A stretch of 40,936 nucleotides of DNA from Mesostigma viride (taxonomy: Eukaryota > Streptophyta > Mesostigmatophyceae > Mesostigmatales > Mesostigmataceae), in contig RPFO01000537.1 in assembly GCA_009746045.1 (NCBI GenBank), positions 64,001-104,936 of the forward strand, given 5' to 3'. Positions 1-10,831 of the stretch are shown here, piece after piece. The translations under genes and the position numbers were made by a program. The notes beneath the pieces were generated by a model that worked only from the letters and a program-made list of their open reading frames with translations, was not told the DNA's origin and did not search any database. Positions within the stretch are counted from its first letter, which is position 1. The number at the start of each line of letters is the position of its first letter.

Positions 1-3000
1 TCCTGTCTTCGGCCCTCTTGGCCACGAGTGCCTTTCGCGCGTTCTCGTTCTCGTTCATGGCGCGAAGAGCCCTTTCCGCGGCAAGGACACGTTTCTCTGT
101 CCTGTCCCTCACCCGGTTTACCGTTACGTACTTGACATCCGGGTCGCCGGGGACGGTCACGCCGATCCAGGGGTTGTGCACAGCGCCGGGGGCCGGGGCC
201 GAGACGACCACAGCGTCGACCCAATCGCCGCGGCCCATGAGACGGACCTCGACCTCGTCGCGGTCTCGGTAGTCGGACGCCTGCTTCCGCTTGCACTTGA
301 CGATCTTGGCGCCGACGCGGATGTCCGCGTCCTGCGTCCACACTTCGCGGACGTGCCCGCTCTCCGCGTTTTTCTCCGTTTCGCACGTCCTCCGGACCGG
401 GACGCGGAAGTCCATTCCCTGTCGTCCCGCCTTGCCCGGATACGCGTCCGTGATCGGCGCGGCGTTGGTGTAGTCGCGATACGTGAGCGATCGACCGACG
501 CTCGACTCCGTCCGCGGTTCCTCGGACGGGTCTTCGTACTCTCGACCGACGCGCGACTCCTTCCGCCGTTCCTTGGACGGGTCTTCGTACTTTCCGTCCA
601 CGAACTGGGCCATGCACCCTCGACGGACGGGGAGCAGGACATCGGCAGCGCTCCACGCGCTCACCTCTTGTATGGTCTCGGCGTCCTCCTTGGCCTTGTC
701 GAGGACCACGGGAACGACGTTCTTCTCCACGCTCCTGTACCCCGAACACAGCATGTAGTTCTTGATCGCGTGCGGCCGGATGAGCGCGTGGAAGGCGTTG
801 ATGATGACGTACGAGAGGTTGAGTCGCGTGCGGCCGACCCGGGCCGATTCGCGCCGGATGAAATGTTTCGCGGTGTTGAACGCCAACTCGATGGGGTTGA
901 ATTCGGGAGAAAACGGAGGAAGGAACACCAACGCCGGCTTGCGCTCCTTGAAGCGTTTGAACGTCGGCGGATGCAGGAGCGCGTCGCCGGCTCCCCGCTT
1001 CCGTAGCAGCAGGGCGAACTCGCTCATCTCTCCGTCGGGGTAGACCCGATTCTCCTCCAGATCCTTGTTCTTCTGCCGCTGTTCGTTCGCCGGCTTTGCG
1101 TGGACGGAAGCGCCGTCCATGATGATCGTTTTCCTTGCACGAAGCCGTCCGGGAGCGACTCCAGAAACCACTTGAACACGGTTTTCGTGACCGGGAGCGG
1201 CGGCGCGCCGGCGTACTTGTCGGAGAAATGCCGTCGAGCGATGTGGATGGGCAGGACCTCCGTCCTCGAGACCCCCGACTTGGTACGGAAATGCGTCAAC
1301 ACGTCTTTCGCCAAGACGTGTCCTCGGAAATCGGGATCGATCTTGGGGGGTATCCGTACACGTACGGCTCTTTCATGTCGCGCAGTTTGCCGTCCATCCA
1401 GTGCTCCTGTCCTTTGCAATGGTGGACGATGAACCAGATGTGAGTGGCCACGTCGAGCGGCGTCATGGACGACGACATGCCCTGGATCGTCCAGTGGACG
1501 CTGAGAGCTCTGTAGATCGCGCGCGCGAGATTCGTCAGCCGCGCGGTCTTCTGCGCCCCGTCCGCTATCCGCAGCTTGCGGTTCACGTAGTCCCTGTCGA
1601 ACATGGCCGAGTTGTCGGCGTCCGAGGAGAAGAAATCGTCCAATTCCTTGTGCTTGCGATCATTTTCGTCATAAAACAAGGCTTTTAGGATATCTCGCAA
1701 ACTCGCGTTCTGGAACACTTGCATCAACTTCTCGACCATCAGCTGCGAACCCGACTTCTCGTCCTCGTCGTCGTGGGACTTGTCGGCGTTGCCCGTTTCC
1801 GGGTACGTCAGCATCGACGCACGGGCGGCCTCTTCCGTCTCCTTCAACATGCCATTGACCTTGATGTCGTCGTTCCCGCCCCGTAGCAAGGGGGTCACGT
1901 TCTTGAACATGACGCCGGGCGGAAAATCCTTCGCAAATTCCGCAAGCGACGACGGATCCGAGATCTCATCACCGTAGATCCTCTGCTTGACAGGGTAGTT
2001 GTGGCGGCGGATATAATGCATCATCACAAAATCGTGCGCGGCGAGACGGATTACGAACTCGAGTTTGTCCTCCGGCGAGGGCAGCGTCGTGACCGTCGCA
2101 AGAAAGTCCGCGATCGTCGAACGTTCCTCGTCCCGTCGCGCGTTCCAGCCCGGCAGAAAGGACCAGAACGTGTCCCTCATCGCGCCGCTGCTCACGGCGT
2201 CCGGGAGCATGACCGCGTCTTGTCCCGACTTCTTCCACAGCTGCTCGACCTCGGGGAGGAACCCCACCTGTCCGGCCACCTGGTTCACCCTCGTCGGGAA
2301 AACGTCGGCGTATCTCCCCTCCACGATGACCTGACGAAAGTCCTGCCGCAACGAGAGAGGGGTGTACGGAGGCGGAGGAGGCTCCTGCGCCTTCTTCGAC
2401 TCCTTCCGCCTCACGAGACGCGCCTTCACTTTGAACAGGCTGATGTCGTGGAACGGCACGGGGTCGAAGAGGCGGATGTAGCCCCCCACCAACATCATGA
2501 TGCCTTCCCACCACACCTGTCCTCGCAAGACGTCCGCGACCTCGCGTTCTTGCGCGGTGTTGCAGGGGTTTTGGTTGGTGATGCGGCCCGGCAGCGGCGG
2601 CAGGATGCGCAAGAAGAAGGCCACGCGCGGGGGGTGCGGAGGTTTCTCCTCGGACGGCCATCTCATGGCCGCCAGCACCGTCGTCTTCGAGAATCTCTGT
2701 TCGATCCTGCGCAGAGGCGCGTGTTTCCCGGGCATGGTCCACCCCTTGGTGGGCGCCAGGTTCATGACCACGTGGAACTCGTCGATGAACACGCAATCTT
2801 CCGCGTAGAGAGTCGCCTGGATCTCGCGAAATACCTTCTTCTCCTCCTTGACGGACTTGAGGTCCTTCTCCTGATGGTCGTACGCGATGGTCTTGTACGA
2901 TAGCTTGTGTTCCTTGCGAGCTCTTTCCACGTCCGCTTCGGTCAAAGTGATTTTGTTTTCATTCACAAACTTTTGTACTTCCAACAGCTTTTTACGCACG

Positions 3001-3802
3001 GAATCTTTCATAAAAGGAAATACGATGATCCTATCGTTTGCGCGGTCGGGTCTCCGCACGATGGCACGGGAAGATCGCGGGGGCACGACGAGCGCGCCGG
3101 ATGTGGCGGCGACGGGCACGATCGCCCGGTTGTCGGCTTCCGCCTCCGCGGCCGCCGCGGTCTCCGCGGCCGCTCTGCGCGTCCGGGTCGCCGCCGCCTC
3201 GTGCGTCGCGTAGTCCAAAGGGTACACGGGCTCTATCGTGTCGGGATCGTAGTAACTCTGCAATCGCAGCGGCGGTTCGGCACGCGGAAGAACCTCTCTG
3301 CCCTTCGAAGCGACCTTTTCCACCGCAATCACGAGGTCGGCGGCCGTGTATTGAGGCAGGTGATTGGTCTGGAGATCCGCGAGATGTTTCGACAGCCGCG
3401 TCCACAGCTCGCGGGGGTCCGCCGGCTCGCGTCCGGCGATCCGGGGACGGAAGCGCGTCTCGAGCCAATCGTGAGGCCGGACCTCCCACGCACGGTCGTC
3501 GTTCTTCGTCTTCCAGGTCAGGGGGTTCAGGAGGGACTTTTTGAGATGATCGGGGTTGGAGTAATCGACCCCGTTCTCCCGGTCCTGTTTCCACCACTGG
3601 TAGTACTTGTACGCGGTCTTCCGATCGACCGCGAACATTCCGCGACCTCGGACAGGGGCCGTTTCGGGTCGCTGGTCTTGGCGGAGTGCACGGCGATCGC
3701 GATCCTCTCTCGGAACGCCAGACTGTGCGCCTTCCCCTGCTTGAGTTTCGTCGGGACGAGACTCGGCGGGGCCGGCGTCTCCCGACGCGGCACGAGCGCC
3801 AT
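1..3802 (-). CDS. Giant Tc1/IS630-like DDE transposase, partial, frameshifted
   Basis: A transposase-like protein reading leftward off the window edge. The N-terminus (from about 3802) has a helix-turn-helix region (LAFRERIAIAVHSAK, then SEVAEMFAVDRKTAYKYY). The catalytic core of the IS630/Tc1 class is visible: first Asp in CVFIDEFHV (codon 2781-2783) followed by GWTMPGKHAPL, second Asp in IIMDGASVH (about 1115-1117), and Glu in LPPFSPEFNPIEL (about 887-889). The first two acidic residues are about 555 codons apart, against roughly 90 in ordinary family members, and the second and third are about 76 apart against about 34. The extra 500-residue block is not recognised. The C-terminal part has a 17-residue tandem repeat and stays open to base 1. 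Single-base breaks occur near 3645, 1343 (C6 run) and 1135 (A run). Only 24 bases separate its start from the next gene, on the same strand. It may be a mobile element or a domesticated transposase. Confidence 0.8.
489..590 (-). repeat. 51-bp tandem duplication inside the transposase gene
   Basis: Two adjacent in-frame 51-bp copies (489-539 and 540-590) encode two 17-residue units of the form (K/E)YEDPS.E.R.ESRVGR. They differ at a few positions. The charged, polar character suggests a flexible linker between the DDE core and the C-terminal region. Confidence 0.8.
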
Positions 3803-3826
3803 CCCTCTACCCTTCTACTTCGAAAA

Positions 3827-4237
3827 TCAATATCTCCTCCGCTGCGTGAGGTCGGGATGGGCGACGGCGAGAAACCGCGTCATGTCCGACTCGTTGGGCG
3901 CCTCGACGAGCGATTGGTACGTGTCGCGCGCGACGGCGCTCGGGACCGTCCCCTCGACGGTCCGGAAGTCCCTGCCCACGGTGTAGTTGGCGTGCGGATT
4001 GCCGTCGTCCGCCGTCTTCTTCGCGAACCTGGCGTCGAAACAGAAGAACATGTGCGAGAGGACGATGATAATCAGGCCCAGCACCACGGCGCGCACCGAC
4101 CACGTGACGGCGCCGCCGATCAGCATCACGTACAACCCGAACCGCTTGGCCGCGTCGCACCGGTCCGAAACGCTCGCGCCGGGCACGAACGGCCAAAAGT
4201 ACATGGGGTCGTCGAACAAACGTTCGAATACCTGCAT
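3827..4237 (-). CDS. Small membrane protein, DUF5762-like
   Basis: A 136-residue protein. The N-terminal stretch has MYFWPFVPGASVSDRCDAAKR, followed by a long hydrophobic section at about residues 34-66 (two short or one long membrane segment) and a polar, charged C-terminal tail. The layout of an aromatic/proline motif before a short conserved basic stretch and then hydrophobic helices recalls a small membrane family found in several giant virus groups (DUF5762, recalled not searched). The start at 4237 is the first ATG; a CTACATATAGG TATA-like stretch lies directly upstream. It shares its strand with the gene at 4260-4760, with a 22-base gap. A virion or factory membrane protein is the likely role, but no function is shown. 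Confidence 0.65.
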   Translation of the reverse strand: MQVFERLFDDPMYFWPFVPGASVSDRCDAAKRFGLYVMLIGGAVTWSVRAVVLGLIIIVLSHMFFCFDARFAKKTADDGNPHANYTVGRDFRTVEGTVPSAVARDTYQSLVEAPNESDMTRFLAVAHPDLTQRRRY

Positions 4238-4259
4238 CCTATATGTAGTTAGCTCGAAG

Positions 4260-4760
4260 TTAATTTTCTGTCAACAGCTTGTCGGACGACGTGATCTCTT
4301 TGACGCCGGAGATCACGTCCTCCAAGAGCTGGGACGCGGACCCTTCGCCGCTCTCGATCTTCTCGGCCAACGTCATCGCCAAGGACTCCGCCTGTCGCAG
4401 CACCTCTGGGGGGATGTTCCGCACGCCCATGCCCAGCATGGTCAGAGTGGAGAGGTACTCCCAGATGGCTTCCTTGGTGGCCTCCGGCGCCTCCACCCAG
4501 TGCTTTTGGATGTGGATGTCCTTCACGTACGGGATGGTGGCGACGGCGTCGGCGAAGAACGCGGGGTCCTTGTTCACGATCGAGAGGACGTGCGGTGTCA
4601 TGGCGTCCATGAACGTGTCCAGAGGCAGCCTGGCGTTGCCCTTGCAGGCCAGGGAGAAGGCCGTGCGCACGCCGACGATCGACTTCTCGTCGGGGAAGGC
4701 GAGCTCGAGCTCGCCCAGGAACATCGAGAGCATGTTGTTGAAGGCCTGGACCGCGGACAT
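4260..4760 (-). CDS. Helical protein of giant-virus type, unknown function
   Basis: A 166-residue soluble, mostly helical protein. The opening (FNNMLSMFLGELELAFPDEKSI) and the central section with IPYVKDIHIQKHW...TKEAIWEYLSTL resemble a short helical family encoded in many phycodnavirus and mimivirus-like genomes, with an FPDE-type motif near the start and an IW.YL motif past the middle. That likeness is from memory. No catalytic motif or membrane segment is visible. A GTGTATAG element lies a few bases before the ATG at 4760. It is divergent from the gene starting at 4842, so the 81 bases between them hold both promoters. Confidence 0.65.
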   Translation of the reverse strand: MSAVQAFNNMLSMFLGELELAFPDEKSIVGVRTAFSLACKGNARLPLDTFMDAMTPHVLSIVNKDPAFFADAVATIPYVKDIHIQKHWVEAPEATKEAIWEYLSTLTMLGMGVRNIPPEVLRQAESLAMTLAEKIESGEGSASQLLEDVISGVKEITSSDKLLTEN

Positions 4761-4841
4761 GGTTTCTATACACGTTACTACCGCAAATAATTCCTCGCGT
4801 TCAAAACGAACGCGCGAATTTCAGCCGCTCCTACGAGAAAC

Positions 4842-5471
4842 ATGGAAGTCAAGGTGCGCATCGACAACAAGGTCCACACGTGGAAGTTCCCGAACTCGAT
4901 GATCCAGAGCGTGGTGAGCAACCTGGGCGAGGACGCGGAGTCGTGTCGCCGGATCATCAAGAACATCGTGGTGCGCCTCGCCAGCATCCTCGAGTCGAAG
5001 CAGCTGCAAGGGACCGTCACGGACGTGGAGGTGATCTGTCTCATGCACATCCGCACGCAGGAGGGGCTTCCGGAACCCATCAAGAAAGCCGTCACCGAGG
5101 TGCTGGACGGGTGGAAGGTGGCGGAGGAGAGCATTTCCCCCGAAGCCCGCCGCGGGCTGCGGATCGCGGAACGCATGATCCCGATCCTGCTGTCGTGTCA
5201 GAACCGCGAGGAGTTCGACAAGTACTTCACGCAGGTCATCTACCCGAACGTGGAGGAGAAACACGTGCAGGCGATCATCCGGTTCTTCAACGTGCTCGGG
5301 GACTGGTCGGCCAAGGACGAGCCGCCCGTGAAGGAGGACAGCCACTACATCGAGAAGTACGTCCTGCGGATCTTCAACAACCACGTCGTGCCGTTCATGG
5401 CGGTCAAGAAGAAGGAAGTCATCGCCAAGCGTTTCCACACGGCGGCGGAAACGATGGCGGAATACATCTGA
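4842..5471 (+). CDS. Hypothetical helical protein, 209 aa
   Basis: A complete 209-residue open frame starting at ATG 4842. It begins with a short beta-like stretch (VKVRIDNKVHTWKF), then is predominantly charged and helical, without a signal peptide, membrane segment or familiar catalytic motif. Very strong third-position G/C bias supports it being coding. I do not recognise the family. It is followed after 50 bases by a tail-anchored protein on the same strand and sits in a row of structural-type genes, so a virion or morphogenesis role is possible but is inference only. Confidence 0.75.
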   Translation: MEVKVRIDNKVHTWKFPNSMIQSVVSNLGEDAESCRRIIKNIVVRLASILESKQLQGTVTDVEVICLMHIRTQEGLPEPIKKAVTEVLDGWKVAEESISPEARRGLRIAERMIPILLSCQNREEFDKYFTQVIYPNVEEKHVQAIIRFFNVLGDWSAKDEPPVKEDSHYIEKYVLRIFNNHVVPFMAVKKKEVIAKRFHTAAETMAEYI

Positions 5472-5521
5472 ACGAGTTCGTTCGCGGGGAGCGGTTAATT
5501 TCCCTCGAGTAGAGGGTAAAG

Positions 5522-6010
5522 ATGAGCGGAGCGCCCTTGGACCAAGCCTACACGTTCATGCCGTCGGGGGAGTCGATGTCGTCCTCGATGGCCCCGCAAC
5601 CGTCTCATTCTCATTCGGAGGCGACCCCTGCGTTCCAGGTCTCCGACAGCACGGGACGCGAGCCCATCCACATCCCGGGGCCGCTGTCCATCCCGCCGCC
5701 GCACCAACAGCAACCGCACGCGCAACACCCGTCCATGATGCTGCCCCCGCAGCGAGCGAGACCCCCGCCCCCGGTCCAAGAGATGCACGCGGCGGCGGCG
5801 GCGGCGGACAACCGCGCGAGACAGCAGCTGGCGCTCGAGAACCGCATGCGGCAGATCGCGGCGGAGGAGTCGAGAGGCAACGTGATCATGTACATGGTGG
5901 TCGGGGCGGGGCTGGCGTTCGTGCTCGGGTACCTGTACAACCAACGGTCGCGACTTACGGCGCCGGCGGCCTCCCCGGTCGTAGCGGGCCGTATAATATC
6001 TCAATCGTAA
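5522..6010 (+). CDS. Proline-rich tail-anchored membrane protein
   Basis: A 162-residue protein. Residues 1-85 are low complexity, rich in Pro, Gln, His and Ser (for example HQQQPHAQHP). A short Ala-rich helical stretch (about 88-120) follows, then one hydrophobic segment near residues 124-140 (VIMYMVVGAGLAFVLGYLY) and a basic, Ser/Ala-rich tail. This is the layout of a single-pass virion membrane protein. The start is the ATG directly after TAGAGGGTAAAG. It ends 12 bases before the fibre-like gene and may share a transcription unit with it. The family is not recognised. Confidence 0.7.
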   Translation: MSGAPLDQAYTFMPSGESMSSSMAPQPSHSHSEATPAFQVSDSTGREPIHIPGPLSIPPPHQQQPHAQHPSMMLPPQRARPPPPVQEMHAAAAAADNRARQQLALENRMRQIAAEESRGNVIMYMVVGAGLAFVLGYLYNQRSRLTAPAASPVVAGRIISQS

Positions 6011-6022
6011 AGATATACACAA

Positions 6023-9000
6023 ATGACGCGGACAGCTTCTCTCGGTTCGAGCCGGATCAAGCAAGTGATTGTCGACGAGATTCAATCGGACACGCTTTCG
6101 ACATCCGCGCTCAGCATCTCATCCTTTGGAAAAATCGATCTCGTTCCGAACATGATTAACGGGAACACTGCGGACGCAAAAACACCTCCCACAACGGGAA
6201 CGGCCACGAACAACGTGGTCATTCACGGGCATTTGCACGTCATGGGACAGGTCAGCGCGGATAACGTAAGCGGCAACTCGTCGGGCATCGACAACATCAC
6301 CTTGGACGCGGGAGGAGGAGTCGTCGTGACTCCCGACAACGACACCGTTCGCAACCTAATCGTCCAATCCGCCTCTCTCGAGACGACGGGTGTGACGCCT
6401 ACGACCTACGTCCGCGGGAACCATCAGTACTCCACGAGCGCGATCACCCTCATGGGGCGAGGGGGGAACATGTGGCTCACGGGAGACACGACGGTCGCGA
6501 ACAGCAGCGTCGCCGTCGAGCAGGTGAAGTTTGAGGACTCGAAACTGTCGACCACAAATCCGACTTTGGTGTTGTCAGCCGCGTCGAGTGTGGCGGTCGA
6601 GAAAGATCTGGTGGTCACGAGCACGGACGGAAACGGCGGCAAGATATCGACGACGAACGGGAATCTCTTGTTGACCCCCGCAAACGGAGACGTTGTGGTG
6701 AACGGGAACCTCCGAGTCGACGGAACCATGGTCACCGTGAACAACACCGTGACCAACACCACGCTGGTGGACAAGACCGTCGTCCTCGCGACCCCCGCGA
6801 ACCAAATGGTGTCATCTTGGACGTTCGACAACAATTCGTTCCAGAGCGCGACCAACAAGACGCTCGTGTTGACCAACGCTTCGGTGCTGAACAGCGCGTT
6901 GACACTGGGCACCTCGGGGACGCCAAAAGCAGAGTGCACCGATAGCGCGTTTCCAACGCTATCGTACGAACTGGCATTCGATATCAAAATCGCCGGTAAT
7001 TTGCACGCCACCGATGATCGGATCATATTTTCTTACGGGACCCTGATTGGATACTTGAAAACGAATGGATCCATCATGGTCAAAAGTGGAACCGATACGG
7101 CCACAAGCGCTACGGGCGTGATCGTAGCGGGGACCAAGCACCGAGTCGTTGTGAGGAGGGCTCTGGTTCCAAACACCACTTCGGAGCCAAACGCCAACTT
7201 GAACTCCACTCTGACCGTTATGATCGACAACGTCTCCCGCATCAACATCGCGGGCACCGGCGTCCCACTTCACGCCCTCACTTCCCCCGTCACGTTGACC
7301 CTCGGCGGTGACGCGGCGTATTCCGCCACCGTCACATTCGACGACGTGCGACTGGAAACGGTTACGTTGCCCACGAACGCGTACTCCACCGGCGCCGGGA
7401 TCCAGGTATCAGGGGACGGGCGGGTCAACAATCGGGGATGTGACAGATCCATCACGTGGAACCAACCGTCCCTGGGGTCTCAAGAAAGCGCCGAAACTTC
7501 GGGTTCGTATTGGCACATCCAAGGCGGACGGATCATGTTCTCGCGCGTCATTGACACACAGAAACGCAAGGCTCCTGGTTCGAATGTCTACCTCAAAGAC
7601 CTCCCGTCTCGCGTGACCAACATCGAGCCGCATCTGTGGAAATTGGCCACATCCTCTGTGAATAGTGGAGTGTACACCACGGCCGATAATGGTACCCTGC
7701 TTAAGCCGTTGACGTACAGTAACAAGTACGACAACTGGCTTGGAGAATGGCTTTTTACGACGGGTCTGTCCAACACCGGATCGGGCGCGAACAAAACTGA
7801 TTTTTACTCCGTCATTGGAGTAGGAGCCACTCCAGTTCCGCCTGCAAATGGCGTTCTAGACGTATATTACTCGATTGCGAGCCCAAACCAACAAAACGGT
7901 CAGATGAAGGATCTCGACACAGACTCGAATAATAGTGGCTACGGAGCGTGGACGATCGAGACGCGCCAAAGGACCGTCGCGGCGAATAACAACGCGAGCG
8001 GGAGCGGGTTTAACATCTTCTTTGTTGGAACAGACCCCGATACCCCCAGCACAACACTTCGCATCGGAATTCAAATCTCTGAAACGAACCTTTATATTGT
8101 GACGTCAAATGCCAATAACGAGGGCATCCTTCAAATCCCCTTCTTGGCACTCACAAACGGATCGAACCGAACCAATCCCACAGACGGAAATTATCACAAG
8201 TACAGACTCGCACGTCTTGCTGTGACCTCGACTACAAGCACGCCCACTCCAGCCAATTACTTCAAATTTTGGTACGACGGTGCCGAAATCCCCTTGACCA
8301 TCGGGACAAACGGAGTGGCGTTTACTACCGGCGGTAGTAACGTGTTGTACAACGTTCCAATCATCGCCGCCAATGCGATGGTTCGTCTAGGAAGAACGAG
8401 GAGTCTGCTCATCTCCAGGCCACGCAAGTGGACTACATCCGATACGCGAATAGCGGCAATTCCGGCGTCAGCATATCTCCACCAGTGCACGAAAGCGGAG
8501 GATACTTCAACACGAAGTTCGGATCCGTCGGTTATGACGAGTCGTTCTATTGGACATCCGGGATTGCAAGGACTGGCGTAAATCTCCTCTTCACGGGCAC
8601 CATTTCCCCAGTCTCGACAGCGCCGCTGTCTTGGGCGATCGGCGGCGCCTCGGGGGACCAAGGAAGCGCGATGACCGCTCCTTTTACCTGTGATGTCACC
8701 GGTTCCGTTCAAACGACTGTCGATATGGTCGAACTCGTCTCGTTCGGCAAGATCGGTACAGCCTCACAGTACGTGAGCGTATGGGTATGGCGAGGTGGCC
8801 GCATATTGATGTTCAACGGGTCCTCATACACGGAAACACCTAATCCGGTCGTGTCCTCGTCCGAGTTCGTTTTGGGAATCCACCTGCCGAGCTCGGGTCC
8901 GCCGCGGATGTTCCTCAACGGCGCGTTGGTCACCACGACCAACTGGAGAACAATCGCCGGCAATACGGAAACGGGCGCCAACGGTATTGTGAGTATGCCG

Positions 9001-9407
9001 TCGACACCTACCGATCGGCTGTTTTATCTGGGCCCTCGAAACGAGTCCTCGTCGACGACGGCGTTTAACGTGCGGTACAAAAACTGGCGTGTGATAGACA
9101 CCAGTGTGGGGAGCATGACGGAGGCCCAGATCGGGGCCACCCAGCTGTACCGATACAAGGACGAGTACAACACCGAACCACTCGCAGTGACGTACGGTTT
9201 CGTCATCGACGACGACGAGTCGCTGCAAATCGTGAAGACGCGAGGATCGAGTTCATCCGAAACCATCATCGGCTACCCCGCGCCCGCATACGTCAGCTAT
9301 CCGACGCGACGATCAATTCCGACGGATCAAATGTGTCCAACAGAATGGGCAGCATCGACGACGAAACACAGGACATCATGACGGAGTTTGTGTACAAAAA
9401 TGTGTAG
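6023..9407 (+). CDS. Large fibre/adhesin-like protein with lectin-like domains
   Basis: About 1,128 residues after joining frames. Residues 1-250 hold repeated beta motifs of the form (V)xGxLxVxG (IHGHLHVMGQV, NGNLRVDGTMVTVNNTVTN), which are common in phage tail-fibre proteins and some giant-virus virion proteins. The rest is Ser/Thr/Asn-rich beta sequence with recurring blocks (FDIKIAGNLHATDDRIIFSY, YHKYRLARLAVTS, TFDDVRLETVTL) resembling concanavalin/laminin-G-like sandwich domains. The last 35 residues (SNRMGSIDDETQDIM) look like a short helical trimer tail. Two single-base breaks occur near 8393 and 9307; the protein continues in the next frame each time. It is less GC-rich than its neighbours. 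Likely surface attachment or a virion fibre, by inference. The start follows a TATACACAA stretch. Confidence 0.75.
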
Positions 9408-9457
9408 TGCGTTTCCGTGTTGACAAATTATTGTGTTGGTATGTCGTGAGAAGGCGA

Positions 9458-9873
9458 ATGCCCCCCAACTTTGCCGATCCCAAAGGCTTTCTTTATTTCA
9501 AGAACGTGCACACGGAATCGCTCGTCGCGACGAGCGACGACCGCACGCAGAGTTCGGCGATCCGGCTATTGACGGACGAGGACGGGAAAACACTCTTGTT
9601 GCGAGACGGGCCCGGACTCGACCCGGCCACGAGCCCGGCGATCATATTCGACAACAACGGGGTCAGCATCCGGTCAGGGGGAACGTGATCAACGTAAGCA
9701 CGACGGGGATCACGGGAGTCGGAGGTGGAGGGAACGCGGACAGCGCCTCGGTGGCGGTGATCACCGGGCCAAAAAATACGAAATATCGGTTCCAAGTAAA
9801 TGACCGCGAAGAACTAGAAGTCGTTAAATTTGAAGACAATCAGCAAGTTAAGACGGTCATGCAACTTTTCTGA
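9458..9873 (+). CDS. Small fibre-like protein related to the preceding gene
   Basis: About 138 residues after joining two frames at a G5 run near 9682 (SIRSGG continues as NVINVSTTGITGV). It opens with MPPNFADPKGFLYFKNVHTESL and is composed of short beta stretches with Asn/Gly turns. The style matches the N-terminal repeats of the 6023-9407 protein, suggesting an accessory fibre or a partial duplicate. The C-terminus (REELEVVKFEDNQQVKTVMQLF) is clean and followed by TGA. Start choice: ATG 9458, because upstream in-frame codons lie between genes. Function is unknown. Confidence 0.6.
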
Positions 9874-9895
9874 ATGGATAATAATAAACACCGCG

Positions 9896-10126
9896 ATGTC
9901 CTCGACCAAACGAGAAGTCATCATGGACGAATTGAACGTGTCCAAGGGAATCAAGCTAGGCCAAGACAATTGCACTCTCTCGCGCGTGAACCCGTTCGAT
10001 ATAGGGAACATCCGCGTCGCGTCCAATAAGTTCGTCGACGGAATCTCCAACTGTCTCGTGTTCAGTTTCCGCCAGGACGACGGGACCTACGACTTGCTCG
10101 GGCACATCTCCTCGAGCCAGGCGTGA
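9896..10126 (+). CDS. Small hypothetical protein, 76 aa
   Basis: A 76-residue frame from ATG 9896, preceded by the AT-rich stretch GATAATAATAAACACC. The sequence is polar with beta-like sections (DNCTLSRVNPFDIGNIRVASN, CLVFSFRQDDGTYDLLGHI). There is no membrane segment or known motif. Its position in the fibre/membrane-protein row and its uninterrupted frame support it being real. The family is not recognised. Confidence 0.6.
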   Translation: MSSTKREVIMDELNVSKGIKLGQDNCTLSRVNPFDIGNIRVASNKFVDGISNCLVFSFRQDDGTYDLLGHISSSQA

Positions 10127-10150
10127 GAATTATGACTTGTTTACATAGAG

Positions 10151-10773
10151 ATGGCGTCCGCCGCGGTGGCCATCGTGTCGATCCTCGTGTCCATCGCCCT
10201 GATGTTCGCATTGATCTACACGAACATTCGGAACGATCCCAAGTTCGCTGCGAAGATGCCCAAGTTCGTGGTCGATCTCGTGACCGAGTGGTCGGATCCG
10301 CGCACGGACGATCAGAAGAAAAAGGACGCGGAGACCAAGGAGGCGCAAGAGGCCTACTCGAAGGACGTCGACGCCGCGATCAAGAAGGCAGCGGGGGACA
10401 AGGTGGATCTCGTGAAGGGGTGGACGCGGGCCGTCGAGCACGCGCTGTCCGTTCGACTGACGGCCCTCCGATCGGCTCGCGACAAACTGCCCCACGGCGA
10501 GGAGCGCAAGGCGGCCAACGAGGACGTCAACCAGTTCAAGGAGTTGTCCCAGTTCTGGAATACGTGTTCGAACGAGAGATGAAGGAAGACGCCTTCGCGG
10601 TACTGTCGGCCATGATCCCGATCGTGAAGGCGATCGGGGCTTCCGAATCCACCGTCGACTACATCGTCCGCAGTCCGCTCGAATGGGTCAAGAACGAGCG
10701 GCGGTACGCCGACAACGTCGCCAACTACGTCATCCACGTGTTCGCAAAGGAAACCGAGTTCGCAGTACGCTAG
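10151..10773 (+). CDS. N-terminally anchored membrane protein, frameshifted
   Basis: About 206 residues. Residues 4-24 form one hydrophobic anchor (VAIVSILVSIALMFALIY), followed by an Asn/Asp/Lys-rich helical ectodomain or lumenal domain with a charged section (DDQKKKDAETKEAQEAYSKD). The first frame ends with NTCSNER; after a one-base break near 10555 the next frame continues with VLEYVFEREMKEDAFAVLSAM and ends with FAKETEFAVR. The layout matches other N-anchored proteins in this block (11695, 15918, 17286). Start: ATG at 10151 following TTTACATAGAG. Probably a virion membrane protein; family not recognised. Confidence 0.7.
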
Positions 10774-10831
10774 TCGAGGCGCGCCCCGTTCGTCCTATAA
10801 TTTCGTGAGCCTACGCCCGAGAGAGAGTGAG

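Noticed and set aside
176-1006. 276-residue plus-strand open frame
   Set aside because: It is the antisense of the transposase DDE region (PEFNPIEL on the minus strand). High GC content leaves few stops in shadow frames, and the plus frame has no recognisable domain.
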